Shown piece after piece: positions 8,947-17,893 of a DNA stretch of 64,000 bases (position 1 is its first letter; each line of letters starts with the position of its first letter). The notes under the pieces are model-generated. The model was not told the origin of the DNA, searched no databases, and saw only the letters and a list, made by a program, of their open reading frames with translations. Source of the stretch: Methanosarcinales archaeon Methan_01 (GTDB lineage Archaea; Halobacteriota; Methanosarcinia; Methanotrichales; Methanotrichaceae). The position numbers and the translations under genes are program-made. The DNA lies in the NCBI GenBank assembly GCA_001602645.1, contig LUYE01000006.1, positions 1-64,000 on the forward strand, read 5' to 3'.

Positions 8947-9432
8947 ATGAAGCTCATATTGGAGTCGTTCTTAGCATCTCTTGCGGTCCTCGCCGCGCTA
9001 GTATCGGGATCTGTCGTCGTAAATGAGGTGGAGCTGAACCCCTCGGGGGATGGAAACGAGTGGGTGGAACTCTACAACTCCGGGGAAGAGCCGGCGGATA
9101 TAGGTCAGTGGAGCGTATCGATCGAGGAGGCCCTGTCGTCGTCGGGAACCTGGACTGGAGTGATCCCGATACCGAAGGAGACTTCGATCTCCCCCGGGAG
9201 CTATTACGTCGTCGAAGGGGACCGCCGCTGGATCCACGGGAATAACGGAACGGTGATCCTCAGGACCGATTCTTGGGCGGAGGTGGATAGAACACCAGCC
9301 CTCAGCGACGAGGAGGGGAACGACTTCTCCTGGTCCCGCTACCCCAACGGCATCGACACCGACACCAGATCTGACTGGGCCTTCATAAAGGCAACGCCGG
9401 GAGCGGAGAACGTTCTGAGGGCGGCGTTCTAG
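8947..9432 (+). CDS. Secreted lamin-tail-domain protein, copy 3
   Basis: The protein has 161 residues from ATG 8947, chosen over ATG 8932 because a GTGGGGG tract precedes it as in the sister genes and the signal peptide MKLILESFLASLAVLAALVS then starts correctly. The LTD shows VVVNEVELNPSG, EWVELYNSGEEPADIGQW and WSRYPNGIDTDTRSDW. Relative to copies 1 and 2 it has a few extra residues in the first loop (SSSGTW). A stem-loop terminator follows at once. Confidence 0.87.
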   Translation: MKLILESFLASLAVLAALVSGSVVVNEVELNPSGDGNEWVELYNSGEEPADIGQWSVSIEEALSSSGTWTGVIPIPKETSISPGSYYVVEGDRRWIHGNNGTVILRTDSWAEVDRTPALSDEEGNDFSWSRYPNGIDTDTRSDWAFIKATPGAENVLRAAF

Positions 9433-9451
9433 CCCCGGCAGCCCTGTGGGA

Positions 9452-9467
9452 CTGCCCTTTCGGGCAG
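9452..9467 (+). terminator. Stem-loop after LTD copy 3
   Basis: CTGCCC and GGGCAG form a six-base stem around a TTTC loop, 19 bases after the stop codon. There is no long T-run. Confidence 0.45.
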
Positions 9468-9641
9468 AAGGGAGACGATCCGGACGGTTTGGTGATAATC
9501 CAGACCACGAAGAAAACGAGGGGGGCGTATAGTCCCGAAAATTTGATTTAAAGCTGCAGATCGAGGATCGGCCCCCGCCAACGGTCCCATCGCATTCATT
9601 TATATGAGAGGATGCCGTAGATACCTCCCAGGTGGAAGTTC

Positions 9642-10025
9642 ATGGTATCTCTGAAAGTGAACGCGGATGCTTTAGCCATGGTTCAGGGGAGCGACGATGC
9701 CGATAGGCATCCGATCGTGGCAGAGGTGAAGGGACCGGGACAGGACGGCTCCCTCAAGGTGGCGGTGGAGATCGAGTCACCGATATCGGCCAGGGTGGGC
9801 GGAGACCCGGAGATACCCATCGCCGTCAGCCTCCCTGAGCTTCGAGAGATCGCCGAGGCCCTCTCGAAGGTGGCGGAGGGGATCGGGGTTGAGGTGGGAG
9901 GCAGAGAGGATCGACCCCTGAAAGTGGGCCTCGGTCGGATCCCCCTGGACCTGACGGTATCCGTCACCTCCCCCAAGGACGAGTCGATCCTTACGGTCAG
10001 GATAAGGGGGTCGATAGGGGAGTGA
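9642..10025 (+). CDS. Uncharacterised acidic protein
   Basis: The protein has 127 residues, no signal peptide and no membrane segment. It begins MVSLKVNADALAMV and alternates beta-type stretches (GSLKVAVEIESPISARV, LTVSVTSP) with one amphipathic helix (PELREIAEALSKVAEGI, about residues 64-80). The ATG is preceded by GGTGG at good spacing and codon use matches the neighbours, so it is probably real. I do not recognise the family. It stands alone between the LTD cluster and the COG2426 gene, which starts 100 bases on in the same direction. Confidence 0.7.
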   Translation: MVSLKVNADALAMVQGSDDADRHPIVAEVKGPGQDGSLKVAVEIESPISARVGGDPEIPIAVSLPELREIAEALSKVAEGIGVEVGGREDRPLKVGLGRIPLDLTVSVTSPKDESILTVRIRGSIGE

Positions 10026-10126
10026 AGACCGCCCCCTTCGGAGGACTTTGACTCTGAGTCCCAAAGGACCGGGCCTATCTCGGGGGGAGGGACGATGATC
10101 CAGGGGGAACGGGAGGATCCGATCTG

Positions 10127-10600
10127 ATGGAGGCGTTCACCTCGATGCCGGGCTGGCTCGCCACCTTCATCCTCGCGATGACCCCGGTCTTCGAGCTCCG
10201 GGGGTCGATACCCGTCGGGATCGCGGTATACGGCCTATCGCCCCTGGAGGCGTACGCCATATCGGTAGCCGGAAACCTGACGCCCGTGGTCCCGCTACTC
10301 CTATACCTGGAGCCTGTATCCCGCTGGCTGATGCGATACCGGCCCGGCCACGTCTTCTTCTCCTGGCTCTTCTCCAGGACGTACAAAAGACATGTCGAAA
10401 AGCATAGAAAGTATGGCCTCCTCGCCCTCACCCTCTTCGTCGCCGTCCCCCTGCCGGTGACGGGGGCATGGACCGGCTCCGCCATAGCCTTCATCTTCGG
10501 CCTCAAGTTCAAAGAGGCCTTCTCCGCCATCGCCGCCGGGGTCGTCGTTGCGGGAGTCGTCGTCACGGCTTCGGTGATGGGCATCATATCCCTCTTCTGA
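10127..10600 (+). CDS. COG2426 small multidrug-export-type membrane protein
   Basis: This 157-residue integral membrane protein belongs to the putative small multidrug export family. The signature FELRGSIPVGIAVYGL lies near residue 20, with several hydrophobic segments and a basic cytosolic loop (SRTYKRHVEKHRKYG, about 86-100), then FVAVPLPVTGAWTG. The family is broadly spread in archaea and bacteria; transport activity is assumed rather than shown. An SD-like GGGGGAACGGGAGG region precedes the ATG. The next gene, a permease, has its own TATA box, so this is likely monocistronic. Confidence 0.85.
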   Translation: MEAFTSMPGWLATFILAMTPVFELRGSIPVGIAVYGLSPLEAYAISVAGNLTPVVPLLLYLEPVSRWLMRYRPGHVFFSWLFSRTYKRHVEKHRKYGLLALTLFVAVPLPVTGAWTGSAIAFIFGLKFKEAFSAIAAGVVVAGVVVTASVMGIISLF

Positions 10601-10783
10601 GCCCCAAGCCAAGAGGACGAAAATTTTGGAGGATCCGCGCCTATGAATAGAGGGACATTGATGAGGCTACGTTTCCCATAGCGACCACCCCCGAGGACGG
10701 CCCGCGAATTGGAGGATGAGCACAATATATCAATGCCATCTTCTATTTAGACTTGAAAACGCTACGGCGGCTCGGGAGGCTTT

Positions 10784-12592
10784 TTGAAGATGATCTTCGG
10801 CATGTCTCTGGAGATGGGGCTGACCTTCCTCGTCCTCGCCGTCACCATCCTACTTTTCGTCACCGAGATCTTGAGGGTGGACGTCGTCGCGGTCCTCGTC
10901 ATCTTAATCCTCGCCTGGACCGGCCTCGTCAGCCCTGCCCAGGCCCTATCGGGGCTCGCGAGCAACGCCGTCGTCTCCATGGCAGCGATCATGATCCTGG
11001 GGAGGGGCATGGAGAGGGCGGGGGTCGTCCACAAGATCAGCCGGGCGGTCTTGAGGATCGCCGGATCCGACGAGCGTAGGCTCATCGGCATCACTTCGTG
11101 GGTGGTGGGGCTGATCTCCAGCTTCATGCAGAACGTCGGGTCGGTGGCCCTCTTCCTGCCAGCGGTTCTCCGCATCTCGAAGAGCACGAGGACGCCGGCA
11201 TCGCGGCTTTTGATGCCGATGGGGTTTGCGGCGATCCTCGGCGGAACCCTGAGCATGGTGGGATCCAGCCCCCTCATCATCCTCAACGACCTCTTGAGAC
11301 AGGGGGGGGAGGAGCCCTTTGGGATCTTCAGCGTGACGCCGATCGGGGTCATCCTCCTCGGATCGGGGATCGGCTACTTCATGATCTTCGGCCACCGCCT
11401 CCTCCCGAAAAAATTCGGCCCCGGTGCGGATTTCAGTTCCCAGGAGGACCTGATCGAGACCTGGAGGCTCCCAGCCATCGTCAGCTACTACTTCGTATCC
11501 TGGAAGAGCGACCTCGTCGATAAGGCCCGGGAAGATATCCGGCTCCGGCGAAACTACGGCATCACCCTCCTCGCCATCGTCGAGGGGAAGGAGGTGACCT
11601 ACTCCCCCTGGAGGAGGACGCGGTTCGCTCCGGGGCAGGAGCTGGCGCTCCTCGGCGAACCCGAGGACGTGGAGCGGTTCGCCGCCGAGCACGATCTCTG
11701 GAAGATCACCGACGAGGCGAGGTTCTGCGACCTCTTGAGCCAGGCGGAGGCGGGCTTCGCGGAGGTCGTCGTCCGGCCGCGGGCCCCCATCGTCGGCAAG
11801 ACCCCTCGGGAGATATCTATCCGGAAGAACTACGGCGTCGAGCCGATCATCCTCCTCAGCGGTACCCAGGAGGAGAGGAAGGAGTTCGACGATCGGCCCC
11901 TCAACCCCGGCGACACCTTCGTCATCCACGGCCTCTGGGACCGGATCCGAAAGATCGGATCCGACCGGAACTTCGTCCTCTTGACGCCGGTGGAGGCGGG
12001 TAGCCTCGACCGATCGAAGGCGATCCCAGCAACCCTATGCTTCCTCGGAGCCATCGCCCTCTCCCTGGCGGGGGTTCAGCTCTCGATCGCCCTCCTCAGC
12101 GGAGCCCTAGCCATGGTCCTTCTGAAGGTGATCTCCATCGACGAGGCGTACGAGGCCGTCGACTGGAGGACGATCGTCCTCCTGGCGGGGCTGATACCCC
12201 TGGGGATCGCCATGGAGGAGACGGGGGCCGCCAGCGCCATCGCCCTGGCGCTGATCGACCATCTCCAAGGAGGTCCGACGATCGTCGTCCTCCTGGCGGT
12301 GGCAGCCCTCGCCACCCTCCTCTCCCTCACAATCTCCAACGTCGCCGCCACGGTCCTCCTCGTACCTCTGGCGATGATCATGGCCAAAGACCTGGCGATA
12401 GACCCCCGGGCCCTAGCCCTCCTGGTGGGGGTCTCTGCCTCCAACTCCTTCATCCTCCCCACCCATCAGGTCAACGCCCTCCTCATGGCCCCCGGAGGCT
12501 ACACGAACGCCGACTACCTGAGGGCCGGAGGCGTCATGACGGTGATCTTCATCTTCGTCGCAGCCCTGATGATCTATCTATTCTACATGTGA
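10784..12592 (+). CDS. SLC13/DASS-type permease with two TrkA-C (RCK_C) domains
   Basis: The protein has 602 residues. Membrane segments flank a soluble centre (about residues 215-405) that contains two RCK_C-like modules, each ending in a regulatory fold (PGQELALLGEPEDV and PGDTFVIHGLWDRI). The C-terminal membrane half has the DASS-type hairpin motif SNVAATVLLVPLA and ASNSFILPTHQVNAL. Members move sulfate, dicarboxylates or other anions with sodium; the substrate here cannot be told. The start is TTG 10784 with GGGAGG five bases upstream; ATG 10790 is an alternative. A TATA box lies near 10727-10736. Confidence 0.88.
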   Translation: MKMIFGMSLEMGLTFLVLAVTILLFVTEILRVDVVAVLVILILAWTGLVSPAQALSGLASNAVVSMAAIMILGRGMERAGVVHKISRAVLRIAGSDERRLIGITSWVVGLISSFMQNVGSVALFLPAVLRISKSTRTPASRLLMPMGFAAILGGTLSMVGSSPLIILNDLLRQGGEEPFGIFSVTPIGVILLGSGIGYFMIFGHRLLPKKFGPGADFSSQEDLIETWRLPAIVSYYFVSWKSDLVDKAREDIRLRRNYGITLLAIVEGKEVTYSPWRRTRFAPGQELALLGEPEDVERFAAEHDLWKITDEARFCDLLSQAEAGFAEVVVRPRAPIVGKTPREISIRKNYGVEPIILLSGTQEERKEFDDRPLNPGDTFVIHGLWDRIRKIGSDRNFVLLTPVEAGSLDRSKAIPATLCFLGAIALSLAGVQLSIALLSGALAMVLLKVISIDEAYEAVDWRTIVLLAGLIPLGIAMEETGAASAIALALIDHLQGGPTIVVLLAVAALATLLSLTISNVAATVLLVPLAMIMAKDLAIDPRALALLVGVSASNSFILPTHQVNALLMAPGGYTNADYLRAGGVMTVIFIFVAALMIYLFYM

Positions 12593-12596
12593 GCCG

Positions 12597-13499
12597 TCAG
12601 ATCTTGCGAACCCTGACGGTCGAGGCCGCGGCGACCCCCATGGTCTCGGCGGCGCTTCCCATGTTCACCGCGATCTCCAGCCGCCCTATTGAGTTTATGA
12701 AGGCGACCAATTCGCCGATCGGCACGTCGGCGTAGGTCGTCCCGAAGGACGCCTCAACCCACTCGTCGCCGACGGCAATCTCGACCCGATCTCTGGGACC
12801 GATATCCGTTTCCTCGAGGAACTCCCCGGGGATGTTCGTGACGAGATTTCCCCAGGGGTCGACGTAGGCGACGGCCCCCACCAGGCCTCCGCCCTCGACC
12901 CCCGCCCTCTGCCGCTCGAGCTTCACGGGATCGGAGACCTCAGGGCCGAACTCGGCGGGCTCGGCCCCGGCCGCCAGCTTAGCTCCCACAGGGCCGTAGA
13001 CCTCGATGCCGTTGAAGGTGACGGGTTCACCCCCGTGACCGATCAGGTTCAGATCTCTGATCTCGTGGACCATCGCCACCCCCAGATCCTCCATGACGTC
13101 GGTGAAGAGGCCGTTGTCGGGGCCGACGAAGAGCTTGCCGTCCTCCATCTCGACGACGATGGACCGCTCGTCCGTCCCCACCCCTGGGTTCACCTCCGCC
13201 ACAAAGACCGCTCCCGGCGGGTAATATCGCGCAGCCTGAGCGAGGATGTAAGAGCCCTCGGCGACGTTGAAGGCCGAGATCTCGTGGGTTATGGTCGAGA
13301 TCCGAGCCTCGGGATTTGCCGCATAGATCGAACCCTCCAGGGCCCCGGCGCGGAAGCCCGAGGTGCCATAGTCGGTGAGGAGGACGACCAGGCCTTCTAC
13401 TCCCCCTTCCTCGGTAGCCCCTTCCTCGGGATCGCTGAGCCCCCCAGGAAGGGCCAAGATAGCGACGGCGATCGCCGCCAGGATGATGAGCCGTCTCAT
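12597..13499 (-). CDS. SAM hydrolase/hydroxide adenosyltransferase family (DUF62) with signal peptide
   Basis: The DUF62 family cleaves S-adenosylmethionine to adenosine and methionine; relatives are chlorinases and fluorinases. Diagnostic segments are LLTDYGTSGFRAGALEG (about residue 36), THEISAFNVAEGSYIL, FVGPDNGLFTDV and AYVDPWGNLVTNI. Oddly, the first 20 residues (MRRLIILAAIAVAILALPGG) form a signal peptide followed by an acidic linker, so the protein appears exported or membrane-anchored, whereas SAM is cytosolic. It converges on the permease gene with four bases between stops. Family assignment is firm; the exported location is a prediction from sequence. Confidence 0.87.
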   Translation of the reverse strand: MRRLIILAAIAVAILALPGGLSDPEEGATEEGGVEGLVVLLTDYGTSGFRAGALEGSIYAANPEARISTITHEISAFNVAEGSYILAQAARYYPPGAVFVAEVNPGVGTDERSIVVEMEDGKLFVGPDNGLFTDVMEDLGVAMVHEIRDLNLIGHGGEPVTFNGIEVYGPVGAKLAAGAEPAEFGPEVSDPVKLERQRAGVEGGGLVGAVAYVDPWGNLVTNIPGEFLEETDIGPRDRVEIAVGDEWVEASFGTTYADVPIGELVAFINSIGRLEIAVNMGSAAETMGVAAASTVRVRKI

Positions 13500-13667
13500 G
13501 ATATAAGCCGTCCGTTCTGATTCTCTTCTCCAAAGAAATTCGTTCCCGTCTTCGTATCAGCTTTATAAAGATGTGACGACCTAAAGGAATCATCATTGAG
13601 GAGCGGGCCGGGTCGGGTGACCCATCCCCGATCGTCCCGCCTTCGAGCGCGAGATCGAGGAGATCTT

Positions 13668-14189
13668 ATGCTGGAGCAATTCGAGATGGATCTGTGGTCT
13701 CCCTACGTCGTCGGTGCTGGGATAGGGGTCTTGAACTGCTTCGCCTTCCTCCTCTCTGACAGGCCGATAGGCTGCTCATCCGCCTACGCCAGGGCCAGCG
13801 GCATGATCGAGAGGGCGGTTCGCGGACCGAAGGTCGAGGCGAAGGCCTACTACAGGAAGTTCGAGCCTGTCGTCGACTGGGAGGTGATGCTGGTGGCGGG
13901 GGTCGTCATCGGGGCGTTCCTCTCGGCGAGCCTATCGGGGTCCTTCCGGATGGAGACGGTCCCGCCCCTCTGGAGGGAGAGGTTCGGCCCCGATCCGATC
14001 CTGCGGATCGCGGCTGCCTTCGCAGGAGGCGTCCTTTTGGGGCTGGGCGCCCGGTGGGCGGGAGGCTGCACCAGCGGCCACGGGATCAGCGGGACGGCCC
14101 AGCTAGCCGCGAGCTCGTGGCTCGCAGTGATATGCTTCTTCATCGGCGGCGTGGCGACGGCGATGCTCCTCTTCAGGGCCGGGGGATGA
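13668..14189 (+). CDS. YeeE/YedE (DUF395) sulfur transporter half, first protein
   Basis: This 173-residue membrane protein carries the YeeE/YedE motif GCTSGHGISGTAQLA near residue 128. Bacterial TsuA of this family imports thiosulfate through conserved cysteines, here the Cys of GCTSGHG plus DRPIGCSSAYARASG near residue 30. It is a half-size unit, and the gene 16 bases downstream encodes the other half, so the pair likely makes one functional channel. The start ATG 13668, preceded by GAGG, replaces a longer frame from 13596 that lacks family sequence. Sulfur import would suit a methanogen needing sulfide for coenzyme M and Fe-S clusters; that link is inference. Confidence 0.87.
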   Translation: MLEQFEMDLWSPYVVGAGIGVLNCFAFLLSDRPIGCSSAYARASGMIERAVRGPKVEAKAYYRKFEPVVDWEVMLVAGVVIGAFLSASLSGSFRMETVPPLWRERFGPDPILRIAAAFAGGVLLGLGARWAGGCTSGHGISGTAQLAASSWLAVICFFIGGVATAMLLFRAGG

Positions 14190-14205
14190 GGAGGGGACGG
14201 AAGGG

Positions 14206-14775
14206 ATGATGGAAGATAAGCTCAAAGGCCTCAGATCGAAGAGACGGGCCCAGCTCGCCATCGGCCTATTCATCGGGATCGGATTCGGCTTTCTCCTCCA
14301 GAAGGGGGGCGTCACCAGGTACGACGTCATCGTCGGCCAGCTCCTCCTCGACGACTTCACCATCTTCAAGGTGATGGCATCGGCGGTGATATCGGGGATG
14401 GTGGGCGTCCACCTCCTCAAGAGCCTCGGCCTCGTGAGCCTCCACCCCAAACCCGGCTCCTTGGGCTCCTCGGCTCTGGGCGGCCTCATCTTCGGCGTCG
14501 GCTTCGGCATCCTCGGCCGCTGTCCGGGGACGGCGGCCGGAGCCGTCGGCCAGGGGTCGGTCGACGCCCTCCTCGGCGGAGTCGTCGGGATCCTCCTCGG
14601 GGCCGGCATCTTCGCCTGGGGGTACCCCAGGATCGAGGAGAAGGTGCTGAGGAGGGGCGACTTCGGGGACGTGACGATCCCCGAGATCCTGGGGGTGAAC
14701 CGCTGGCTTGTGGTCATCCCGGCGGTCCTGATCCTGGTCGGGCTTCTATTCTGGCTGGAGGGGATGGGGACATGA
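14206..14775 (+). CDS. YeeE/YedE (DUF395) sulfur transporter half, second protein
   Basis: This 189-residue membrane protein pairs with the preceding gene. Its YeeE-type motif is GRCPGTAAGAVGQG near residue 104, providing the cysteine equivalent to that of the partner. GFGFLLQKGGVTRYDVIVGQ marks the first family segment near residue 24. Five to six hydrophobic stretches are visible, and the last lies at the C-terminus after a short soluble piece (RRGDFGDVTIPEILGVN). The gap to the first half is 16 bases and contains a GGAAGG ribosome site, consistent with a two-gene operon. Confidence 0.87.
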   Translation: MMEDKLKGLRSKRRAQLAIGLFIGIGFGFLLQKGGVTRYDVIVGQLLLDDFTIFKVMASAVISGMVGVHLLKSLGLVSLHPKPGSLGSSALGGLIFGVGFGILGRCPGTAAGAVGQGSVDALLGGVVGILLGAGIFAWGYPRIEEKVLRRGDFGDVTIPEILGVNRWLVVIPAVLILVGLLFWLEGMGT

Positions 14776-14889
14776 GCCGCCGTTGGAGATGAGCCATGGC
14801 AAGAATCTCCTCCGGCCCCAAAAAATTATCCACAGCAATCGGCCGCCCCGAGCTGGGCGCGGCTCTAATATCGGAAATTTTATAGAGCA

Positions 14890-14938
14890 AAAAAAGAAAA
14901 AGAGGAGCTTTCAGTGCAGCAGAACTTCTGCTGCACTG
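14890..14938 (-). terminator. fpo operon terminator overlapping the fpoN stop codon
   Basis: A perfect 13-base inverted repeat (14912-14924 against 14926-14938, one central base) contains the last codons and the TGA of fpoN. On the minus strand it is followed by a T-rich tract (about 14882-14907). This looks like an intrinsic-type terminator built into the end of the coding sequence. Confidence 0.75.
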
Positions 14939-16389
14939 TAGGCGAAGTCGACGAAGGCCTGGGGGAAGACGCCGATCCAGAGGACGACCACCAGGGCCAC
15001 GACCATGGCCAGGACGTACCCCTTCGGCTCGATGATCTTTCCGCCCGCGGGCTCTCTGACGTACATGTACATGATCACCCTCAGGTAATAGTACAGCGAG
15101 AGAGCGCTGTTGAGGGCGAAAAGCACCGCCAGCCAGACAAGGCCGGAGTCGATCGCCGAGCCCCAGAGCATGAACTTCCCGACGAACCCCGCCGTCGGGG
15201 GGATCCCCGATAGCGAGAAGAGGAAGATCAGCATGCAGAACGCGGTTATCGGCGCCCTTCTGCCGAGGCCCGCATACTGCTCCAGGTCGTCGGGGTTCTT
15301 CCTCCCCTCGGAGAGGGCCATGTACCCGACCACCGCCGCAGCGATGAAGGCCCCGGTCTTCATGAAGGCGTGGCCGAGGATGAGCATCAGCCCGCTCGCA
15401 AGGCCGTTCTGGGCCACGCTGAGGTCGAGGCCGCCGTGCTCGGCTGCTCCGACGACGACGAAGGCGATGGCGATGTACCCGGCGTAGGCGACGCTGGAGT
15501 AGGCGAGCATCCTCTTGACGCTCTTCTGCCAGATGGCTACGACGTTCCCGAGGGTCATGGTTATCGCCACTAGGATGGCGAAGGCCATGTACCACTCAAA
15601 CCGGAGGGCTATCAGGGCGATGAAGATGACCTTGAAGGCTGCTACAAACCCCATCTTCTTCGATCCCGCGGCGAGGAACGCCGTCACGATCGTCGGCGCC
15701 CCTTCGTAGGTGTCGGGGGCCCACATGTGGAAGGGGACGAGGGCCATCTTGAACCCGAAGCCCGCCACCAGGAAGAGGAGGGCTACGAGGGTCGCAGGTC
15801 CCATGGACTCCACGGAGGCCGCGGCGATCTCCGCGAGCCTCGTCGTTCCCGAGAGGCCGTATAGGAGGGAGAAGCCGAAGAGCATCATCGCCGATGAGAC
15901 CGATCCGAAGATGAAGTACTTCATCGCCGCTTCCAGGTTCTGCTTTTCCCTGTCGAAGGCCGCCATGGCGTAGGTGGCCAGGCTCGCGAGTTCAAACCCT
16001 ATGAAGAGGGTGACTATGTCGATGGAGCTCGCCACCACCATCATCCCCACGGTGGCCAGGAGGAGGAGGACGTAGAACTCATCCTGGGCGGGACTGTCCT
16101 TGTACCTGCTGAGCCCTGCCATCACCACGATCAGAGCGACCGCGACGAAGATCAGCTTGAAGAACTGGGAGAGGGCGTCGACCTCCAGCGTCCCATAGAA
16201 TAGGGGGCCTTTTGTCATGTCGGCACCCATCACCAGGAAGAGAGAGATGACCAGCCCCACGAGGCTCAGGATTCCCATCAGGTTCTTGTTCTTCATGAAC
16301 AGGCCGATGAGGATCATCACCAGGGCGAGCCCCGTCAGCAGAGCCTCTCCGCCCAGCAGAGAGAGATAGTCACTGAATGCAAGTGCCAC
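14911..16389 (-). CDS. fpoN: F420H2 dehydrogenase-type complex, membrane subunit FpoN
   Basis: This NuoN homologue of 492 residues has about 14 membrane helices and is one of three antiporter-like subunits that pump protons during electron flow to methanophenazine. Family segments include FELASLATYAMAAFDR, MWAPDTYEGAPT (near residue 225) and YSSVAYAGYIA. The conserved charged residues of the half-channels (Glu in FELAS, Lys in FGFKMA) are present. It is the last gene of the fpo cluster, one base after fpoM; no fpoO follows. Confidence 0.95.
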   Translation of the reverse strand: MALAFSDYLSLLGGEALLTGLALVMILIGLFMKNKNLMGILSLVGLVISLFLVMGADMTKGPLFYGTLEVDALSQFFKLIFVAVALIVVMAGLSRYKDSPAQDEFYVLLLLATVGMMVVASSIDIVTLFIGFELASLATYAMAAFDREKQNLEAAMKYFIFGSVSSAMMLFGFSLLYGLSGTTRLAEIAAASVESMGPATLVALLFLVAGFGFKMALVPFHMWAPDTYEGAPTIVTAFLAAGSKKMGFVAAFKVIFIALIALRFEWYMAFAILVAITMTLGNVVAIWQKSVKRMLAYSSVAYAGYIAIAFVVVGAAEHGGLDLSVAQNGLASGLMLILGHAFMKTGAFIAAAVVGYMALSEGRKNPDDLEQYAGLGRRAPITAFCMLIFLFSLSGIPPTAGFVGKFMLWGSAIDSGLVWLAVLFALNSALSLYYYLRVIMYMYVREPAGGKIIEPKGYVLAMVVALVVVLWIGVFPQAFVDFAYSAAEVLLH

Positions 16390-16390
16390 T

Positions 16391-17893
16391 TCAGATCACC
16401 CCCGTCGAAGCCATGGTAGTAAACGGATCGACCAGCGGCTTCGCCGCCACTTCCATGATGTCCATGATCGTCGCCGGCTGGACCCCGAAGTAGATTATGA
16501 GCAGGATGAGGATGCTCATCGACAGGATCTCGTAAGAATGAGGATCTTTGAGATCCAGGTACTTCTTCAGGATCGGCCCGAACATGACCTTCTGCATCGC
16601 CCACAGGTGGTAGCCTGCGGTGACTGCGATGCCGCCGAAGATCACTATCAGTACATAGACCGGCAGGTTCTGGTAAGACCCGGCCAGGACCGAGAGCTCT
16701 GCTACAAAGCCGCACATCCCAGGAAGGCCGAGAGAGGCCATGAACCCGGCCATCATCAGGACCGCGAACTTGGGCATCCTATCGGAGAGGCCGCCCAGCT
16801 CGGAGATGATCCTGGTGCCGGCGGTGTGCTGGATCGTCCCGGCAGACATGAAGAGGACGCAGGTGATCAGCCCGTGGCTGAACTGCTGGAACATCGCCCC
16901 CTGGACCGATAGGACGCTGAGGGCCCCGGCCCCGAGGAGGACGTACCCCATGTGGCTGACGCTGGAGTAGGCGACCATCTTCTTGAGGTCCTTTTGGGAT
17001 AGAGCCAAGAAGCCTCCGTAAACGATGCTGACGACCCCTATCACCGCCATCAGGGTGATGTAGTTAGCGGAGACGTTCGGGAGCATCGGCATCACCACCC
17101 TGAAGAGGCCGTAGCCACCCATCTTCAGGAGGAGGGCTGCCAGGAGGACGGACCCCGCCGTAGGCGCCTCGACGTGAGCGTCCGGCAGCCAGGTATGGAA
17201 GGGGACCGCGGGCATCTTCACCAGGAACCCGAAGAGGAGCCCGAAGAAGATCACGTTCAGGAGCATCGGCGAGAAGATCGTCGAATCTCCCGTCGCCTGG
17301 AGGAGGGTCATCATGTCGAAGGTCCTCATGCCTTCAGGCGTCCTGTAGCTGAAGTAGAGCCCGAATATGGAAAGGAGCATTATCAGGCTCGCCACGTGAG
17401 TGTAGATGAAGAACTTGATCGCAGCATAGTCCTTCCTCGGACCGCCCCATATCCCTATCAGGAAGAACATGGGTATCAGCACGACCTCCCAGAAGATGTA
17501 GAAGAGGAAGAAGTCTAGGGCCGAAAAGACTCCGAGAACTCCCACCTCGTTGAGGAGGAGGAGGGCGAAGAACTGGTTGGACCTCTTCTTCTCGCCCCAG
17601 GAGTAGACGACGACGAGGACGCTCACTATGGTGGAGAGGAGGATCAGGGGCAGCCCTATGCCGTCAACTCCAACGGTGTACTTGACGCCGATGGCGGGAA
17701 CCCAGTCGTAGCTCTCCACAAACTGCATCGCGTTCGAGGCCTTGTCAAACTCCTGGAACATCTGGAGGGATATCCCCAGAGGTATCAGGGACCCGATAAG
17801 GGCCAAGTACTTCGCTCCCTTCGCGTTCAGGAAGGCGAGGACCGCTGCCAAGAGTGGTATGGCGATCATCAACGAAATGGCGTTATCCATCAT
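16391..17893 (-). CDS. fpoM: F420H2 dehydrogenase-type complex, membrane subunit FpoM
   Basis: This NuoM homologue of 500 residues is a proton-pumping antiporter-like subunit. The typical FYIFWEVVLIPMFFLIGIWG helix (about residue 135) contains the conserved Glu, and WLPDAHVEAPTAGSVLLA with LLLKMGGYG carries the His, Glu and Lys residues of the proton path. YSSVSHMGYVLLG follows. The ATG lies four bases inside the end of fpoL, so translation is coupled. Length agrees with other Fpo/Nuo M subunits. Confidence 0.95.
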   Translation of the reverse strand: MMDNAISLMIAIPLLAAVLAFLNAKGAKYLALIGSLIPLGISLQMFQEFDKASNAMQFVESYDWVPAIGVKYTVGVDGIGLPLILLSTIVSVLVVVYSWGEKKRSNQFFALLLLNEVGVLGVFSALDFFLFYIFWEVVLIPMFFLIGIWGGPRKDYAAIKFFIYTHVASLIMLLSIFGLYFSYRTPEGMRTFDMMTLLQATGDSTIFSPMLLNVIFFGLLFGFLVKMPAVPFHTWLPDAHVEAPTAGSVLLAALLLKMGGYGLFRVVMPMLPNVSANYITLMAVIGVVSIVYGGFLALSQKDLKKMVAYSSVSHMGYVLLGAGALSVLSVQGAMFQQFSHGLITCVLFMSAGTIQHTAGTRIISELGGLSDRMPKFAVLMMAGFMASLGLPGMCGFVAELSVLAGSYQNLPVYVLIVIFGGIAVTAGYHLWAMQKVMFGPILKKYLDLKDPHSYEILSMSILILLIIYFGVQPATIMDIMEVAAKPLVDPFTTMASTGVI

